Origin: Zygaena filipendulae
Lineage: Eukaryota > Arthropoda > Insecta > Lepidoptera > Zygaenidae
DNA length: 64,000 nt
Reading direction: 5' to 3'
Assembly (NCBI GenBank): GCA_907165275.2
Contig: OU015659.1
Coordinates: 3,824,501 to 3,888,500 of the forward strand
Shown here: piece after piece, positions 11,264-23,941 of the stretch
Numbering within the stretch: the first letter of the stretch is position 1
How the letters are laid out: every line of letters begins with the position of its first letter
Program-made: the position numbers and the translations under genes
The notes under the pieces: model-generated
What the model saw: only the letters and a program-made list of their open reading frames with translations
What the model was told of the DNA's origin: nothing
The model's database searches: none

Positions 11264-11565
11264 AGGGACATAAACTCAGTTTAGTATGGAAAAGGATGAA
11301 AACCAATGTCGCCGGGTGATTTTCGAGCGCAAAACTACTCATCACGCACAAAAACAATAACGTGGCGAAATGTACTAAAGGCAATTAGATTACGTTTTTA
11401 ATTGGTCACTGATTTTAAAATTTACAGTTTTGACATTATTGTGCAAAATATACTCGGGATGTCATCAAAATAAGACTTTTAGAGCATTTGCTCAAACTTC
11501 CTTTGCAACGGTGGCGCGCCTGCCCCGCCTGCATGTCCTCTCTAGTTAATTTATTTCCTTTGTGG
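11264..11565 (+). repeat. Unclassified 300-bp interspersed repeat, copy 1
   Basis: It runs from AAGGGACATAAACTCAGTTT to TTTATTTCCTTTGTGG and is matched along its length by 14404-14705. The 3' third (ACGGTGGCGCGCCTGCCCC) is best conserved. No terminal inverted repeat, A-box or B-box was seen. Confidence 0.7.
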
Positions 11566-11767
11566 GCCTAGTAACGAAGTAACGAAGCCATCAGAGTAAA
11601 ACTATTCCAAGTCAGATCAAAACGACCTAGTGAGTCGTATATGTATACATATGCGTGCTCTTATGTGCTTGTTGAAGCATATTTCGCGCTGTTCCATGAA
11701 CGTCGATCGGTTTTGGGCCACAATTTTAAAAGGAATTTAAAATGAAACTTCAACTCTAAACTTTAAT

Positions 11768-11830
11768 ATAGTGTAGAGTTTAGATAGATAAAGATAGATA
11801 GATAACTCTTTATTGTACACCAAACTAAAA
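11768..11830 (-). mobile_element. LINE 3' tail
   Basis: A (GATA)n run, then AACTCTTTATTGTACACC. Read on the minus strand this is GGTGTACAATAAAGAGTT followed by a TATC-type tail. Confidence 0.55.
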
Positions 11831-12289
11831 AAAGAGTGTTAACAAATGATATAATATAGTTTAATATTGTGGTTATTTATTAAAAAGATGGTATCAGGAG
11901 ATAAGTATAAAATAATAAGTATTATATGAACTAGTATCTATCTATCATTCTATATCGAGTTGCATCTAACAAAGAAACTTTAGGAATTTTAGACACTCGC
12001 ACAAAACGAAAAACTAACATACATAAGTACAAAAGATAGACATGAATTAAACAGTAGACATAAATAATAATGTGACCTACTATGTCAAAATCTGCATTGT
12101 TTTGGTTGAATTATTTTTAGAAAAGAAACCGGCAGGTCAAACGAAATTTCTCTTGCTGGAACAAAGAACAAAATAATAATGACTCAAATGTTCAGTTACA
12201 AATTGCGTTTTTAAACAAAGGAAAACAGAAATTTAAATAGAATTTCTCGTTCGTCCACAGGGGTAAACGAAAACCGTAGGTTTAGCAGA

Positions 12290-12600
12290 TGGATCGATAA
12301 AAAAGACTGGGTATTCTTGGCTCTATACTGACGTATAGCAAAGAATACAAATTACCTAAGGAAGCCACACTCTCCGCTCCCCGCCAACTTCGTGACTCGC
12401 TACCCCCCCTCCAAACGCAGTGGTAAGCCTGGGGGTGATGGCGGTGTAGGCTGTTACTGCTGTATGTTGTACAATATCAACTTGAATTTAGAACTCAATC
12501 TTCATCGCTCACCGCGCCCGGGCGCGACCCACCTACATGCACACGCATGAAACGTGTGCAGACAAAGTAGATAAATCAGTTTGCATGTATGGATTGTCAC
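12290..12600. other. GC-richer segment, unassigned
   Basis: A + strand frame is open for over 35 codons and ends just after CAAACGCAGTGG|TAAGCC, which also looks like a donor (GTAAGC). The C-rich run CTACCCCCCCTCC and the lack of a clear acceptor make a coding exon doubtful. Confidence 0.25.
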
Positions 12601-14403
12601 CGGTTTGGCTGTAGCCTCGTATGGCACACGAACTTATCCACAGTACCAATAATACGTACGCAACAAACAAACAAAAAATCACATCTTTTCTGTTTATGAT
12701 ATTAGTATAGATCTAGATTTTATTGTCACTGTTTTAAAACTATTTGCTTTTGTACTCTTCATAAGGAATTTTAAAATCTATATGCGATAAAGCCCTATTA
12801 ATATAGAGAAAATAAAAAATAAATAAAAATATCACAATCATTATAAAGTAATTATAATGAATGAATCAAAATCTCTGGTCAAAATCTACTTTAAAGCTAT
12901 ACCATATTTATTTATCTGCCTTGTTAATTACTTTTTGAAGCAAGTATATTGAAAAACTACAGCTTACAATATTGTGTAGTGAATATTTTTAAATGACAAA
13001 ACTTTCTTGAGCATACGGTATTTTTTTTGCGATTTGAACAATGTACCTAATCTCCTTAATAGGCATTGATTTACATTCATCACATACATATAATATGGAC
13101 GTGGTGGAACTAGCTTATTAACTCACGACTATTTAGATTAAACGCTTCATTGTTAATTCATTATTAACAAACTTATGTTATTCACCAAGTTTGACGTTTG
13201 TTTTAGCACACTGTACATCTTAGGACAAGCATCCTACCATAATATAGGTACAGAAGCTTATTGGAGGCAGCTGGTACAATAATAATGGTAATATTGCTGA
13301 AATAGTTACATATAATATTATAGGTATTAGCTAATGATGACCTCAATCACAGCAACTAATCCCTATTGACATTTGCAACCATAATAATAATATTATAGAT
13401 ATACAAACAGGCATACTTATATTGTATTGGTTCTATATTCGTCTCTTATCTAATGAAATTCTAGACTACAATTAATAAGTAGAGAAATTCAATTGAAAAG
13501 ATAACTTTTATAAACTATGCATATCTATTGTTGGCAGCTAACCGGTGACACAGCTTTTTTAGAAGATAATATTACGTTTGTAGGTATACTGTATCCTTCA
13601 GGTGTATTAAAACCTATTCCCGGAATGTCCAGTCTGATCATTAGATCTATTCCCTTAATGTCCAGTCTTAACATGAATTCGGTTGATAAGGATGAAGATG
13701 TTGTTTGGTTGTCAGTGGAATGAGTCGATATTTTACATTTAAACTTAATTTCCTATACAGTTATATTCCTATCGTTCATATGTAGGTATAATTTGTTCTT
13801 AATTGACTTCTTACTCGTCGTAAGTGTATATTTTTAATAAAATGTTAAAAATTTGCCTCAATTTACATCAATAAAATTCAGCAACTTTTCAGTTTTCGTC
13901 GTTTCATACGCTATGAAGCACACGCAGCGCTAACCAGACTAGTTTTATTAAACTGCAACATCGCAATATGCTCTGCAACTAAAAATAAATATTTAAAACT
14001 CGAATCGAAAAAGGTAGGTGAATTAAAAGTAAATGCAGTGTAGTTTTTTATTTGTTTATTTTTTTCATGTGGACTGTTGAAACAGATGCTTTGTGCAATA
14101 ATTAACAACCTAAAGTAGGTAGATAAACAACATGCAATTCGATTCAATCGAATATAAACACGACACGCAAATATCGTGTTCTAGATGTGTCAATCAATAG
14201 ATATGTTATTGGCTGAACTGGATTTGGAACAGATTCGCAATTCAAAATCAAGTTTTTACCCCTTGTGATCACAATGGCTTATGGCATGGACGATACGCCA
14301 ACTGGGTCATCGAATGTAAACAAACATCCGATATTTAAACGCTTTACAAACAACCGACATATTCCATAACTGTTGTAACCACAGAACAGAAAACAACAGG
14401 TAA
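12601..14403. other. AT-rich stretch without recognised gene
   Basis: Only short frames: 68 codons + at 13517 containing two imperfect repeats of CCCnnAATGTCCAGTCT, and 78 codons - at 13911. Neither has a recognised domain or codon composition unlike the background. Confidence 0.4.
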
Positions 14404-14705
14404 AAGGGACATCAACTTAGTTTAGTATGAAAACAGATGAAAACCAGTGTCGTCGGGTATTTTCGCACACAAAACTATTCATCACGCACTAAAACATTCA
14501 TTAACGTAAAGAAATGTATTAAACGCGTAATGTTTGTTTCTACTTGACCACTGTTTTCAAAATTTACAATTTTGGGAATATTGTGGTAAATATACTTGGG
14601 ATGGCAGCAAAAGAAGTTTTGGGCAAATGCTCTAACTTTCTTTGCAACGGTGGCGCGCCTGCCCCGCCTACATGTCCTCTCTAAGTTAATTTATTTGCTC
14701 TGTGG
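14404..14705 (+). repeat. Unclassified 300-bp interspersed repeat, copy 2
   Basis: Direct-orientation partner of 11264-11565. The conserved core ACGGTGGCGCGCCTGCCCC is followed by ATGTCCTCTCTAAGTTAATT. Confidence 0.7.
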
Positions 14706-15264
14706 TTGTAAACGTCAACCCACTTTCATTGTAGATAGTGAGTGAAGTGCAGTGCTGGGTGCTTTATATACTACATATAATGGTATTTGGACTATACCAA
14801 TAAAATTATATCATTTTCACTACAACTTTCAGTTCATTTATACATTTAAAATAAGCTTCCTTTACTTAAGTTTGAGATCCCTGGACCAAACTTTCTGTTA
14901 CTTGCTGGCTGGAAGGCAGTGATAAGTGTATAGAAGATCCGCAGCCCTGTAAGATTACTTACGTGTCATCTAGAGTTTCCATTTTTCTCTAATCTCTGTT
15001 ATTATATCACTGGCGCACTGCTCTGAACGTCTAGTGTTTATTTGGACCTAGTCATAATAAACCTTACCGAAATTAATATCAGTTTCACCTGGAACGTTAT
15101 TTTCCTACACGTCTACTTACATCTTTGAAGTGCAGAGTTATGTCATTTAGTTACCATATATTATAGTACTATCGTGCCCACGGAGTTCGCTCGCAATAGT
15201 GTAGAGAGGGTTTTGTCAATCAATTTTCTATGCCTCCAGAACATTTCTTTTTTCTGAATGAAAT

Positions 15265-15450
15265 TAGAATAGAATAGAATAGAATGAAATTTATTTCTGC
15301 AAAACACACAAGAATAATAAACAAACACTAAAGAAGTACTTAATCTAAAACCAAAACCCAAGTTTTCTTGCATGCCGAAAGGGTCACCAACTCAGCATTA
15401 GCTAGGTGCGGGTACACCTAGCGCTGGTTTTCAGTTGGCAGCCCGTTGTC
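15265..15450 (-). mobile_element. LINE 3' end
   Basis: An (AATAG)n run, then GAAATTTATTTCTGCAAAAC, repeated at 30705-30800. On the minus strand this reads as a truncated LINE end with an ATTCT-type tail. Confidence 0.5.
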
Positions 15451-16195
15451 ACGCACGGACGGGAGTAACAGCAGAAGAGGAAAACACAATCATATAAAAA
15501 ACAAAAATAAAAAACAAATAGCTTAAAAAATAAAAACATTACATATAAAATATAACATAAATATTAAATTAAGTATGTTATTTTCTGAAAGCGTATAACA
15601 AATAAGCAAACTCACATTTGCATATATTATTAGTTATTACTAAAAGACTGGGTATATAGGTAGCTGTTGTAGTAAACATAGAATATAGGCACCTACTAGG
15701 TAGTATAGTGCTAAAATTAACAGGCATTTTGGCCACGCAAAGCAAATCAAAACGCAGTTTTTCCTCAGTTTAAAACAATTTGGGTTCAGGAACATAAAAT
15801 CAATAAAAATGGTTTTTATATCTGTCGGTTTAGACGTTAATTAACTTTGCTGGTTGATTAAAAAAAATAGGTGTGAAAAAGGTAAACAAATTAAATTTTA
15901 CTACGGGCCAAGCCACGATATTATCCAGAATTGGATATTTAAAAAAAAATTCGAACGAAAATCAATTATCTGAAATTCATTACGGGATCGGCGTAATTTG
16001 GGTGAAAGTTTATGTAGGTTCATTAGGTAAATATTATTTATCTAGTCAATTATTTTTCAGTAAATATTAAAAAAAATATTATATTTTGACAGAATTAAAA
16101 TGTTAACGTAACGAGGTATTTTTTTTTGTTTTGATTTTTTGCAGTAATATCAGCGATTTTCTTTTCTACGTAATATCTGACTGATCAATGAAACA

Positions 16196-16402
16196 ATCCT
16201 TACTATTACAAACGCGAATGTGAGTTTATTTGTTTGTTACGTTTTCACGCTTAAACGGCTCAACCGATCATCATGAAATTTAGCATACACGTTGTCAGAT
16301 GTACAGAGAAGGAAATAGGGTTCTCTTATCCCAAAATTTCTCGGAATCTCCGAAATTATCGAGGGATTTTATAAAAAGATAAACTCATGATGCACAGCTA
16401 AA
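16196..16402 (+). mobile_element. Helitron, degenerate 3' end
   Basis: Opens TCCTTACTATTACAAACGCG and has the GATCATCATGAAATTTAGC body. It ends near CACAGCTAAAA, where the terminal CTAG has mutated. Confidence 0.6.
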
Positions 16403-16714
16403 ATAGTGATTTTATCTGCGGCAAGTCAATAGCGCGAGTAATTTATGCCACAAATAAACCATTTACAGTCGCTATCTGAAGCTGGCGGGGCAATATATCT
16501 GAGCAGGGTTGGAAGGTACACCAACTATTTTTCAAAGCCGCAGACTAAAAAGATAAGCACAGTCGGTAAACTGAATAAAACTTTTATCAAGGAAGTTTAA
16601 CATACTTGTTCTGTAAAGGTTTTTATATTTATTTTTAGTAAATTAATTTCATTTAAAGTTAATATATTATTATACGTATAAAAGATAGAGAAACTACAAT
16701 ATATTCTAGCATTT

Positions 16715-17240
16715 TTAGGGTTTCGTACCTACTTCAAACGGCAAAAGGAACATTTGTAGGATCACTTCGTTGTCCGTCTATCTGTATGTCTGTCAAGACT
16801 CTATTTATTTATTTATTTAATCCTTTATTTCTATTTCCTTTATATCTATTTCCTTTATATCTATTTCTTAGCAATGCGTAGAGGTCTGTAAAATGTAGGT
16901 ATATCAAGTTGAAATTATTATCAAATACTCAGGTCTCCAATCCTGTGGGGCTATAAAAAAATCAAACATCTAAGTTAACGCAATCAAAGGATATTACGCG
17001 GCATAAACGTCCACGGGATTAAAACCTATAGGATACTTCCCGTTGACCTAGAATCATGTTTGGCAAGAAGCATTTTTTTTAGTATAGGGAAAAATCCGAA
17101 AACCGTAAATTTGTTGTTTCCAAAATCACAAAAACAATTTAAAAAAAAAATTCTAAATTTTCGAACTCCATTCCCGTGATTGACGAATACTATTACCTAC
17201 ATACTCACAAAACACGAAACTCTTGGTACGCGAGTCCGAC
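16715..17240. mobile_element. Degenerate DNA-transposon-like repeat
   Basis: It starts GGGTTTCGTACCTACTTCAAA and ends with CGCGAGTCCGACTCGCCGG, the two boundary phrases of a repeat common in Lepidoptera. Between them are TTCCCGTTGACCTAGAATCATG and an AT-rich (TATTT)n insertion at about 16795-16870. Overlapping minus-strand frames here (65 and 114 codons) are not gene-like. Confidence 0.4.
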
Positions 17241-18348
17241 TCGCCGGTTTTTCCAGAAAAAGAGCGATTGTAATAAATCATAGGTAGATGTAAAAAAGTC
17301 AAACGTGTGGTTATAGGCATTTTTAATTTGAGAAGCGTGCCGATTCCCAATGTCAGCCGCCAAGCCGCGCTTGAATATCAAAGAATTCGTGAAATAAATT
17401 CTTTTCTCCTTTCCAACATTAATTTTATGATTTTGCATATTTCTTGTTTCCAAGTGGGTGCTTACACCAAAGACAATAGTAACGGGCCTCGAAAGTCCTC
17501 GCGAAAGGAGCTCACAGGTGAAGGGCGTGACCTGATTCTTGTCTGACAAGTGTCACACTCCACAGATTTCCACATTAAATAGGTGCCTGCCTACTGTTTT
17601 TCGTTTATAATGTTATACTATGTAGGTACCTACTTTATACTCCTCTACAAGAACATAAAAGTAAAAACAACTGTTTTGCGTTACTCCGCTGACACCGATT
17701 TAAAAAGCAGTGAAACGAAAAACATGTTATTGTGAATTATTGAGAATACAAAGTTTTAATTATAATTTTAGGATCGATAAATTTACCGATTGATTCCAAT
17801 TAATTAATTTTCCATAATCCACTCTTAAAATGGTGATAGTAAATATTAGTGTTATTTTATCTACTAATAATGTCACAAACTGTAATACTTTTCTTTTTAA
17901 CTTAGCTCTTTGTTAATTGATAATATACGTACCTACGTAAATAGCTAAGTGCAACTAAATTAATTTTACAAGAGGAATAGATAGAATATAAATCTATAAA
18001 CTCAGTAGGTAGTGATATTGAATTTTAATCATAAATTAATTCATAATCCATATTAAAAAGGATAAAAATCGATTAACCTAGAAATGCAGATGATCTGTCT
18101 GAGACTCGTGGGGGAAAAAATAAAAAAATTCTAAAATCTTGAGTTATTTGCCCCCTCCATTCCGTCATCATTGCGAAATTAGAAATGAAAATGTATAAAT
18201 CAGTATTTCTTGATAGGATCCTGAGTTTTACAGATTAAAATTTATTTGAATGAAAATGCCTGCGTATATTATAAACAGCGAATTAAGAATCCTTTAAATC
18301 TCATCGAAAAGATTATGTCACAATAATTTAAATCGATTTTCAAAAATA

Positions 18349-18736
18349 TGTTACGCGGGAAAACATTTCGTAGAACGAACGCCATTTCATTTTTTCAAAT
18401 GACGAAGAAAGTGCTACCTGATAACCAAATAGGACATACATATTATTACATGTGTTATACATGCATTATACCGGACATAATATGTATTTTAAGTTATATT
18501 GCCAAAGCATTTACTGTAGCAGTCAGCCTGCCAGTTGAATGTAAAATGAAATAATATTAATTACATTCAAAATTGAAGTTGGTTGTCTACGTTAACATTA
18601 TCGACGTCTCACATTTGAGACAGATTGTCACTCGACTCGATGAAATAATTACGATTCGATAGCTCTAAGTGAATCGTATCGCATCCCCTTAACCGACTTG
18701 TGATTCTAAGATTGCGGCGACACTGGCGACCCCGAT
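18349..18736 (+). mobile_element. LTR retrotransposon relic (LTR plus primer-binding site)
   Basis: TGTTACGCGGG at 18349 and GCGGCGACA ending at 18722 bound a 374-bp segment with TGT...ACA ends. One base later comes TGGCGACCCCGAT, the form of a tRNA primer-binding site. Everything downstream is non-coding and no second LTR was seen, so at most this is a decayed 5' LTR. Inferred from ends and binding site only. Confidence 0.4.
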
Positions 18737-19280
18737 CATTCGAGGTAAATGAAATTTAACGAAGGGCCTACCCTTCGCGCTCCCCAAGCAAGGTTTCGAT
18801 GTTTAATTTCTTTCTTTTCCCTTTCGCTGTTATCCTTTTTCCCCTTAGATTCATGATTTAAGATAAACACAAGAATTTTGTACCGTCGCGTCGCGTAGGC
18901 AGTATCACGAAATGAATAATTTTCTCATCTTATGCTTTGACAAAGTAAACTATCGGGTTTTTTTTACATTAATAAGATCGTAGAAAATGCTGTGTGCTTT
19001 TCGTAGTTCAGAAATTCATAATAGTCAAACTTAATATGTTTGATAAATTTTTTCTATGGTACAGCAGCCGACGCCTTGTTTTCTCAGTGACTAATAACAG
19101 GCTGAATTTGTAAGTAGGTTCAGTTCGACGACACGCTTAAGCTTTTCCTCTGAGAAAATTCTCGAAACGGGTGTATTCTCGAAATGAAGCGCGCAGGTGA
19201 AATAGTACATTGTTATCCTAGGGGTGAAAGTATCTCCCGAGGGTAACACTGTGCTTTTCATTACGAATGCAAGGAAAGTC

Positions 19281-19500
19281 AAAATAAAAATAGGAATTAG
19301 CTAAAGAAAAAATGAGTGAAGATCGGATAGTCGCTTGACACTTTCCCACCTATTTCTTTTTCTTTGGCCGGCTAGCTATTCAGCCAGTATTTTTTATTTA
19401 CATTGTGGCGACCTAAAAAAAATATTTTCTTAATTAAGTATTAATTAAAGAAAATAAAAAAAATATAAATAGGAATTAGCTTAAGAAAAAGTGAGTGAAT
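19281..19500 (+). repeat. Direct repeat pair
   Basis: ATAGGAATTAGCTAAAGAAA within 19281-19320 recurs with small changes at 19465-19499, followed both times by GAGTGAA. Spacing is about 180 bp. Confidence 0.6.
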
Positions 19501-21174
19501 TTTATTTTAATTAATACCTACTTAAACTTTACGTTATTTCAATTTTACATCGCGCTGGCTGTATAGAAAGTTAAAACATGGTTCAATAGAAATGTGAAAA
19601 TAGACCTAGTTTTTTTTTAATAATTTGACAGTTGTCAGTTGAAAGCGATTCTCCCTAGGGCTGAAAAGGGCTACTTTCAACCCGCTTCTCAGGCAACTTC
19701 AGACCTACTTTCCGAGTATGAGTAATGAAAAATATGTTATTATTGTTGTTATTAGTCACTGAGAAAACAAAGCGTCCGCTGCCGTACCATTATGAAAGTT
19801 GCAATATTTCTAAATATTTTAGGGTTTTCGAATTGTATGCTTTCATCTTCATCTTGATCTCATTGCATTGGGGGAAATTTGGACATTTTATTTCATTTAA
19901 TTTTATTTTGAACATTCGGAAACATTACGGCCAGTTTTATTACTTATATGTTTAGTAAATCATGTTAATTCTAGGTTTTATATCTGGTATATTACTATAA
20001 CTTCACGGTAAAAATTATTATATTTTATTGATTTGCTTGATAAGAGTGTGTTATCTCACATTTAATGCTAAAATTCTGTTGGTTGTTGCCTCTTACGAAG
20101 AATTGGAGCGTTAATACTTGATCGTAATGGTTTCAAAACAAGGCAAATTATTATTATCAATCATAATTATTTTCGTTTGTATAAATACGTATCTAAATGG
20201 AGTCAGCTACGAAAGCAATTAGGCTCGCCCCTTTTCTTAGGCGACTCGCAAGGCGGGAGCTGGAGCGAGTCAACCGCTAATGTATTTTGATTTGAGCAGG
20301 CCGGCCTTGTTACACACTTAGATGAATGCAGATGAATTGAACACTCAATCATCCGCTTATGATAACACTCGATCATTGTCACATTAAGTCCAAAGTATTG
20401 TAAGCATCATGAGATTGATTGCTAGTATCAAAATGGGACTCAACGGTAGTAATATTTGAAAAATCCGACCAAAGTGAAATCCGACCGGCGTAATTGTACT
20501 TCTACAGCCCAGAAGTTTTAGTGTATTAAAAGAATATTAAATAAAAAAATGTTTTGTGTAATTGGCATTATCTATATTTCTGAAAATATGTACCGATACA
20601 TAGTAATTTTTGACATAAATGATGTAGGTACCTACTAGGTAGATATGAAAAAAGAAATCAGAATAAAAAAACGATGATAAATAAAAATGCGTATAATAAA
20701 CGAGGACAAGTGTTCTTAACATGTCTAGGTATCCTTTATCCATCACATTTTTCAGCAAAATTTTAAGATTATTATTTTTAGGTAGTACTGCTTAGAAATG
20801 CCACGGCAGGTATTGAAATGCCTCTTTTATATTTGAGCCTGATTCGTAAGTGACATCATTTCTTCATATCATCAGAACAAGCTATTCATTCATATTAATA
20901 AAATAATACTTTTGAGAGTTAAGTCCACCTATTTAGACCGTATGAATAGGTATATTTTTTTATTGTAAAATTTGTGTAACACTGAATAAATTAATTTTAA
21001 TTCATTTTAAAAGAGGCACGTTGCCTGTAGTTTCAATCCTAGCAGATTTGGAATCCCACCAGATTTCTTTATTATACCTCTAAAAAGTATGCTAAACATT
21101 GATCTGTGATATACTAAGCTACCTGTATACAGTGTACGAAGCATAATAACTGCTACATTTTAAACGGGAATAAG
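19501..21174. other. AT-rich stretch without recognised gene
   Basis: A GC-richer patch at 20220-20310 (GGCGGGAGCTGGAGCGAGTC) has no good frame. Two ORFs of 76 and 73 codons are hydrophobic and AT-driven. Confidence 0.4.
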
Positions 21175-21208
21175 TCAATCAAAAAGAAAACAACCTGTGA
21201 ATCTCAAC

Positions 21209-21283
21209 CTGGGTTTCTTAAGGTCAATGACCTCGATCAAGCTATCCAGCTGATGCATCGCTCGTTGTGTAGGTGGCGCGTGC
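21209..21283 (-). CDS. Possible internal exon, very tentative
   Basis: A minus-strand island richer in GC than its flanks is bounded by TATACAAG| and CCCAG|GTTGAG; an alternative donor lies 14 bp on. The frame reads HAPPTQRAMHQLDSL then IEVIDLKKP. The longer open frame (21175-21462) continues into AT-rich sequence that does not look coding. The C-terminal shape (RLRFTGCFLFD) loosely recalls insect gustatory receptor tails, but that is too weak to name. Confidence 0.2.
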
Positions 21284-21632
21284 CTTGTATAATAGTTATT
21301 AGTGTACATTACCTTGTGAATGGAGTTGTAATAATTTTTCTTTGAATTTATTTTCTTCATATCCTGAAAAACTACCGAACTTATAATATTATTTTTTTGC
21401 TTATCCTGTTTATTATAACGTATACCTTCAGTCTTGTAAATATTTGCAGCTAATTTTACCACATCTTATATAGGTAAAAAAATGTATCGAATCGATCTCT
21501 TGGCTGCTGCTATTTTAAATACACTTAAAACATATTTGATGTTAATTTGACTATAACTAGCATGGGCTAATGATAAAGGCATTACTATTATTTTAAAAGT
21601 GCCATCAGAATTCTATCAGCAAAATTAATAAA

Positions 21633-21858
21633 TGGACGCAGATAAGCAATAACATGTTAACCCACAAAATTAAGTTATTGATTCAAAACGATTTATTGCG
21701 AGTTTTAATTATGTTTTTACCTTATTACATTGCTTAAATATGTAACTAAATATTGAACATAAAAAATGTTGATACAAAATGACGCTCCTACTTTTAAAAC
21801 ACGATTTACTCAAAATTTCTCCAGTGTGGGTTAACACATTATTGCTTATCTATGTCCA
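21633..21858. mobile_element. MITE family B, copy 2
   Basis: 226 bp with the same ends as 8578-8818. The right tip carries one change (CTATGTCCA instead of CTGCGTCCA). Confidence 0.8.
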
Positions 21859-22718
21859 AATGTACCTACGAGCTACGTAAACCGCGTCTGAACGCGTATA
21901 AAGTTTGACCTTTTCAATGTTTTTCTTTTACCATGATTCATAGCGATCTAGCTTTCGTCGGAACAGAATGTGTACAATATAAATCAACCATCATAACAAT
22001 TGCTTCCACCAGCCCAGTGTAATGTAAATTATAGAGGAAAAAATCTGGTCGACCTTGCACTACGCTGCTCCGTGGAAAACATTACGTATGATTTTTTAGT
22101 TCCATCTTAAATTTAGGCCATTATGCGTCCGACTTCTGACCAAATTTATAACGGTACCTATACCATTTTTTTTTCTCTAAAAATTTAATCGATAGAAGAA
22201 TATTGAAAGAAAGTTATTCCAATTTAATAATGATATTTTTACAGCATTTCAGCCTAATATCAGAATGTTTAAACATAAAAATTATGCCAAACAGCGGACT
22301 CTTTTGGTGGTTTGCAAATAAACTTTTTTATATAAAAATTCTATTAAAATGTATTTACACAATTTTCCATAATTTACTATTATAGTTTTTTATAGAGGGT
22401 GCTGCTTACCCTCTCTAAGGGTTTTAAAACCATTTTTCTTTTGTGTCAATTTTCACTGAAAGAATTTTGATATAGGTACGAAAAAGAGCTTACGCGAACC
22501 CTAAGAAAGGTGAGTCTTGCTTTGTCAAATTGCGAAAAGTATGAATCCCAAATTTTTCGAACACTTTGTCTCTAAAATATTAACGACTAGTGGGTTGTAA
22601 GCGCTTTATAGTTCAAAAGAATCTTTGAAGCCTTTTACTACCGGTCATTAAGAGTTTGGATTCTTATAGTTTAGTAGTAGTTGTTTGCGTATGAGCGCGT
22701 AATTGGTTTTATTGGTTA

Positions 22719-22846
22719 CTAGATGGTCCCTGAGGTTTCACCCGCGGTAATTTCGGAATTGCTGCTGTAATTCCGGGATAAACGAAGTTTGGAGTTCCTA
22801 CGGGTATTCCGAAATCACGCGGGGCGAAGCCGCGGGGCACAGCTAG
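22719..22846. mobile_element. Inverted pair of Helitron 3' ends, 128 bp
   Basis: CTAG and a hairpin face outward on both sides: GGTTTCACCCGCGG on the left, CGAAGCCGCGGGGCACAGCTAG on the right. No 5' (TC...TATAAACGCG) end is present. Either one copy inserted into another and was cut down, or two 3' ends act as a unit. Confidence 0.6.
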
Positions 22847-23941
22847 TACGAGATAAAAACAACTGCATAAATTACGATCTTTATCAAAACGATTACGAAC
22901 AAAAGTGTTTGATCTTCCACGACTTCTTAGCGGTTTAGTTTACTTATGTTTCTAACTTTTCAAACAACTTGCGTCGGAGTTAAATTGACTCTTCGACTTC
23001 AATAACCGTATCAATATTGCACGTATAGCTCAACCCTTGACAGATGATCTATTTCTAGTCTCAAGTTTGATGCCACAAATACTATCTAATATTTACGAGT
23101 TTTAATACTATAAGCTTCTGTAATAGATGGGTTATGATAATATGATGACAGGATCACTTTTTATTAAGTCAAATGTAATAGCTACTCAAATTATATTAGG
23201 TGTAAGATAAACAAAGGACGTTTTGAAGAAGGGTTGCCAGTACTCGATTTGCGTCTATAATGTCTATAAAACCATGAAATAAATAATTTTTGACAAAAAA
23301 ATTAGTTGCTCGCGAAATTAAAGCACGCAAGTTGCCGACGCGCTGACCCTCTTCTTTGTATAGTCGCTAATCCAGTAAGTCAACATATATCAGCCGAAAG
23401 ACTTCCACTGCTGAACATAAGCGTTCCCCAAGGATGTAAACCTAGTATGTAAACCCACGTATTTTATTAAGGTTTTTTCTGTGAGTTATCAGTGTTTTTT
23501 TAACTATTTACCTAATTTTTATTAGTTTCATGGAACCATGAAACTATCTAAGGTTTTATAAAGTCCCACTGTATATTGGCGAGCCTAAGTTTAACGCAAT
23601 TTTGCTTTGAGATATCGATATTATTATTATTTATTGACACTTTTAAAGAGGATTTGGCGAGATCCTAAATCGGCTATCTACTATCCATGTTACCTGTCAG
23701 ATAAAAAGCTAGCGGATGACTTTTTTATGTCATCGATATTTTCCGGGATTATCTTTTAACAGCTATGAAAGCCTTCGGGCTGTGATAGGATTACTTTTGG
23801 TCACAAGCAAACTACCATCGACGCAGAGCTTGAAATCAAATTTAAGCTAAAGTATTGAACTTTATATCTAGTCGATCCCACGGTTTCCTATAAATAAATA
23901 AATTCTGGGATTAAAAAAAAAATCCTTTCATAATTCTAAAG
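22847..23941. other. Stretch without recognised feature
   Basis: No credible exon, ORF or repeat family seen on either strand. Confidence 0.4.

Noticed and set aside
12290..12420. Proline-rich + strand exon ending QTQW
   Set aside because: Donor-like end but no acceptor, and the upstream part of the frame is AT-rich non-coding type.
21175..21462. Gustatory receptor-like C-terminus on the minus strand
   Set aside because: The resemblance rests on a few residues (LRFTGCFLFD) followed by a stop; most of the frame is AT-driven. Kept only as a very tentative exon.
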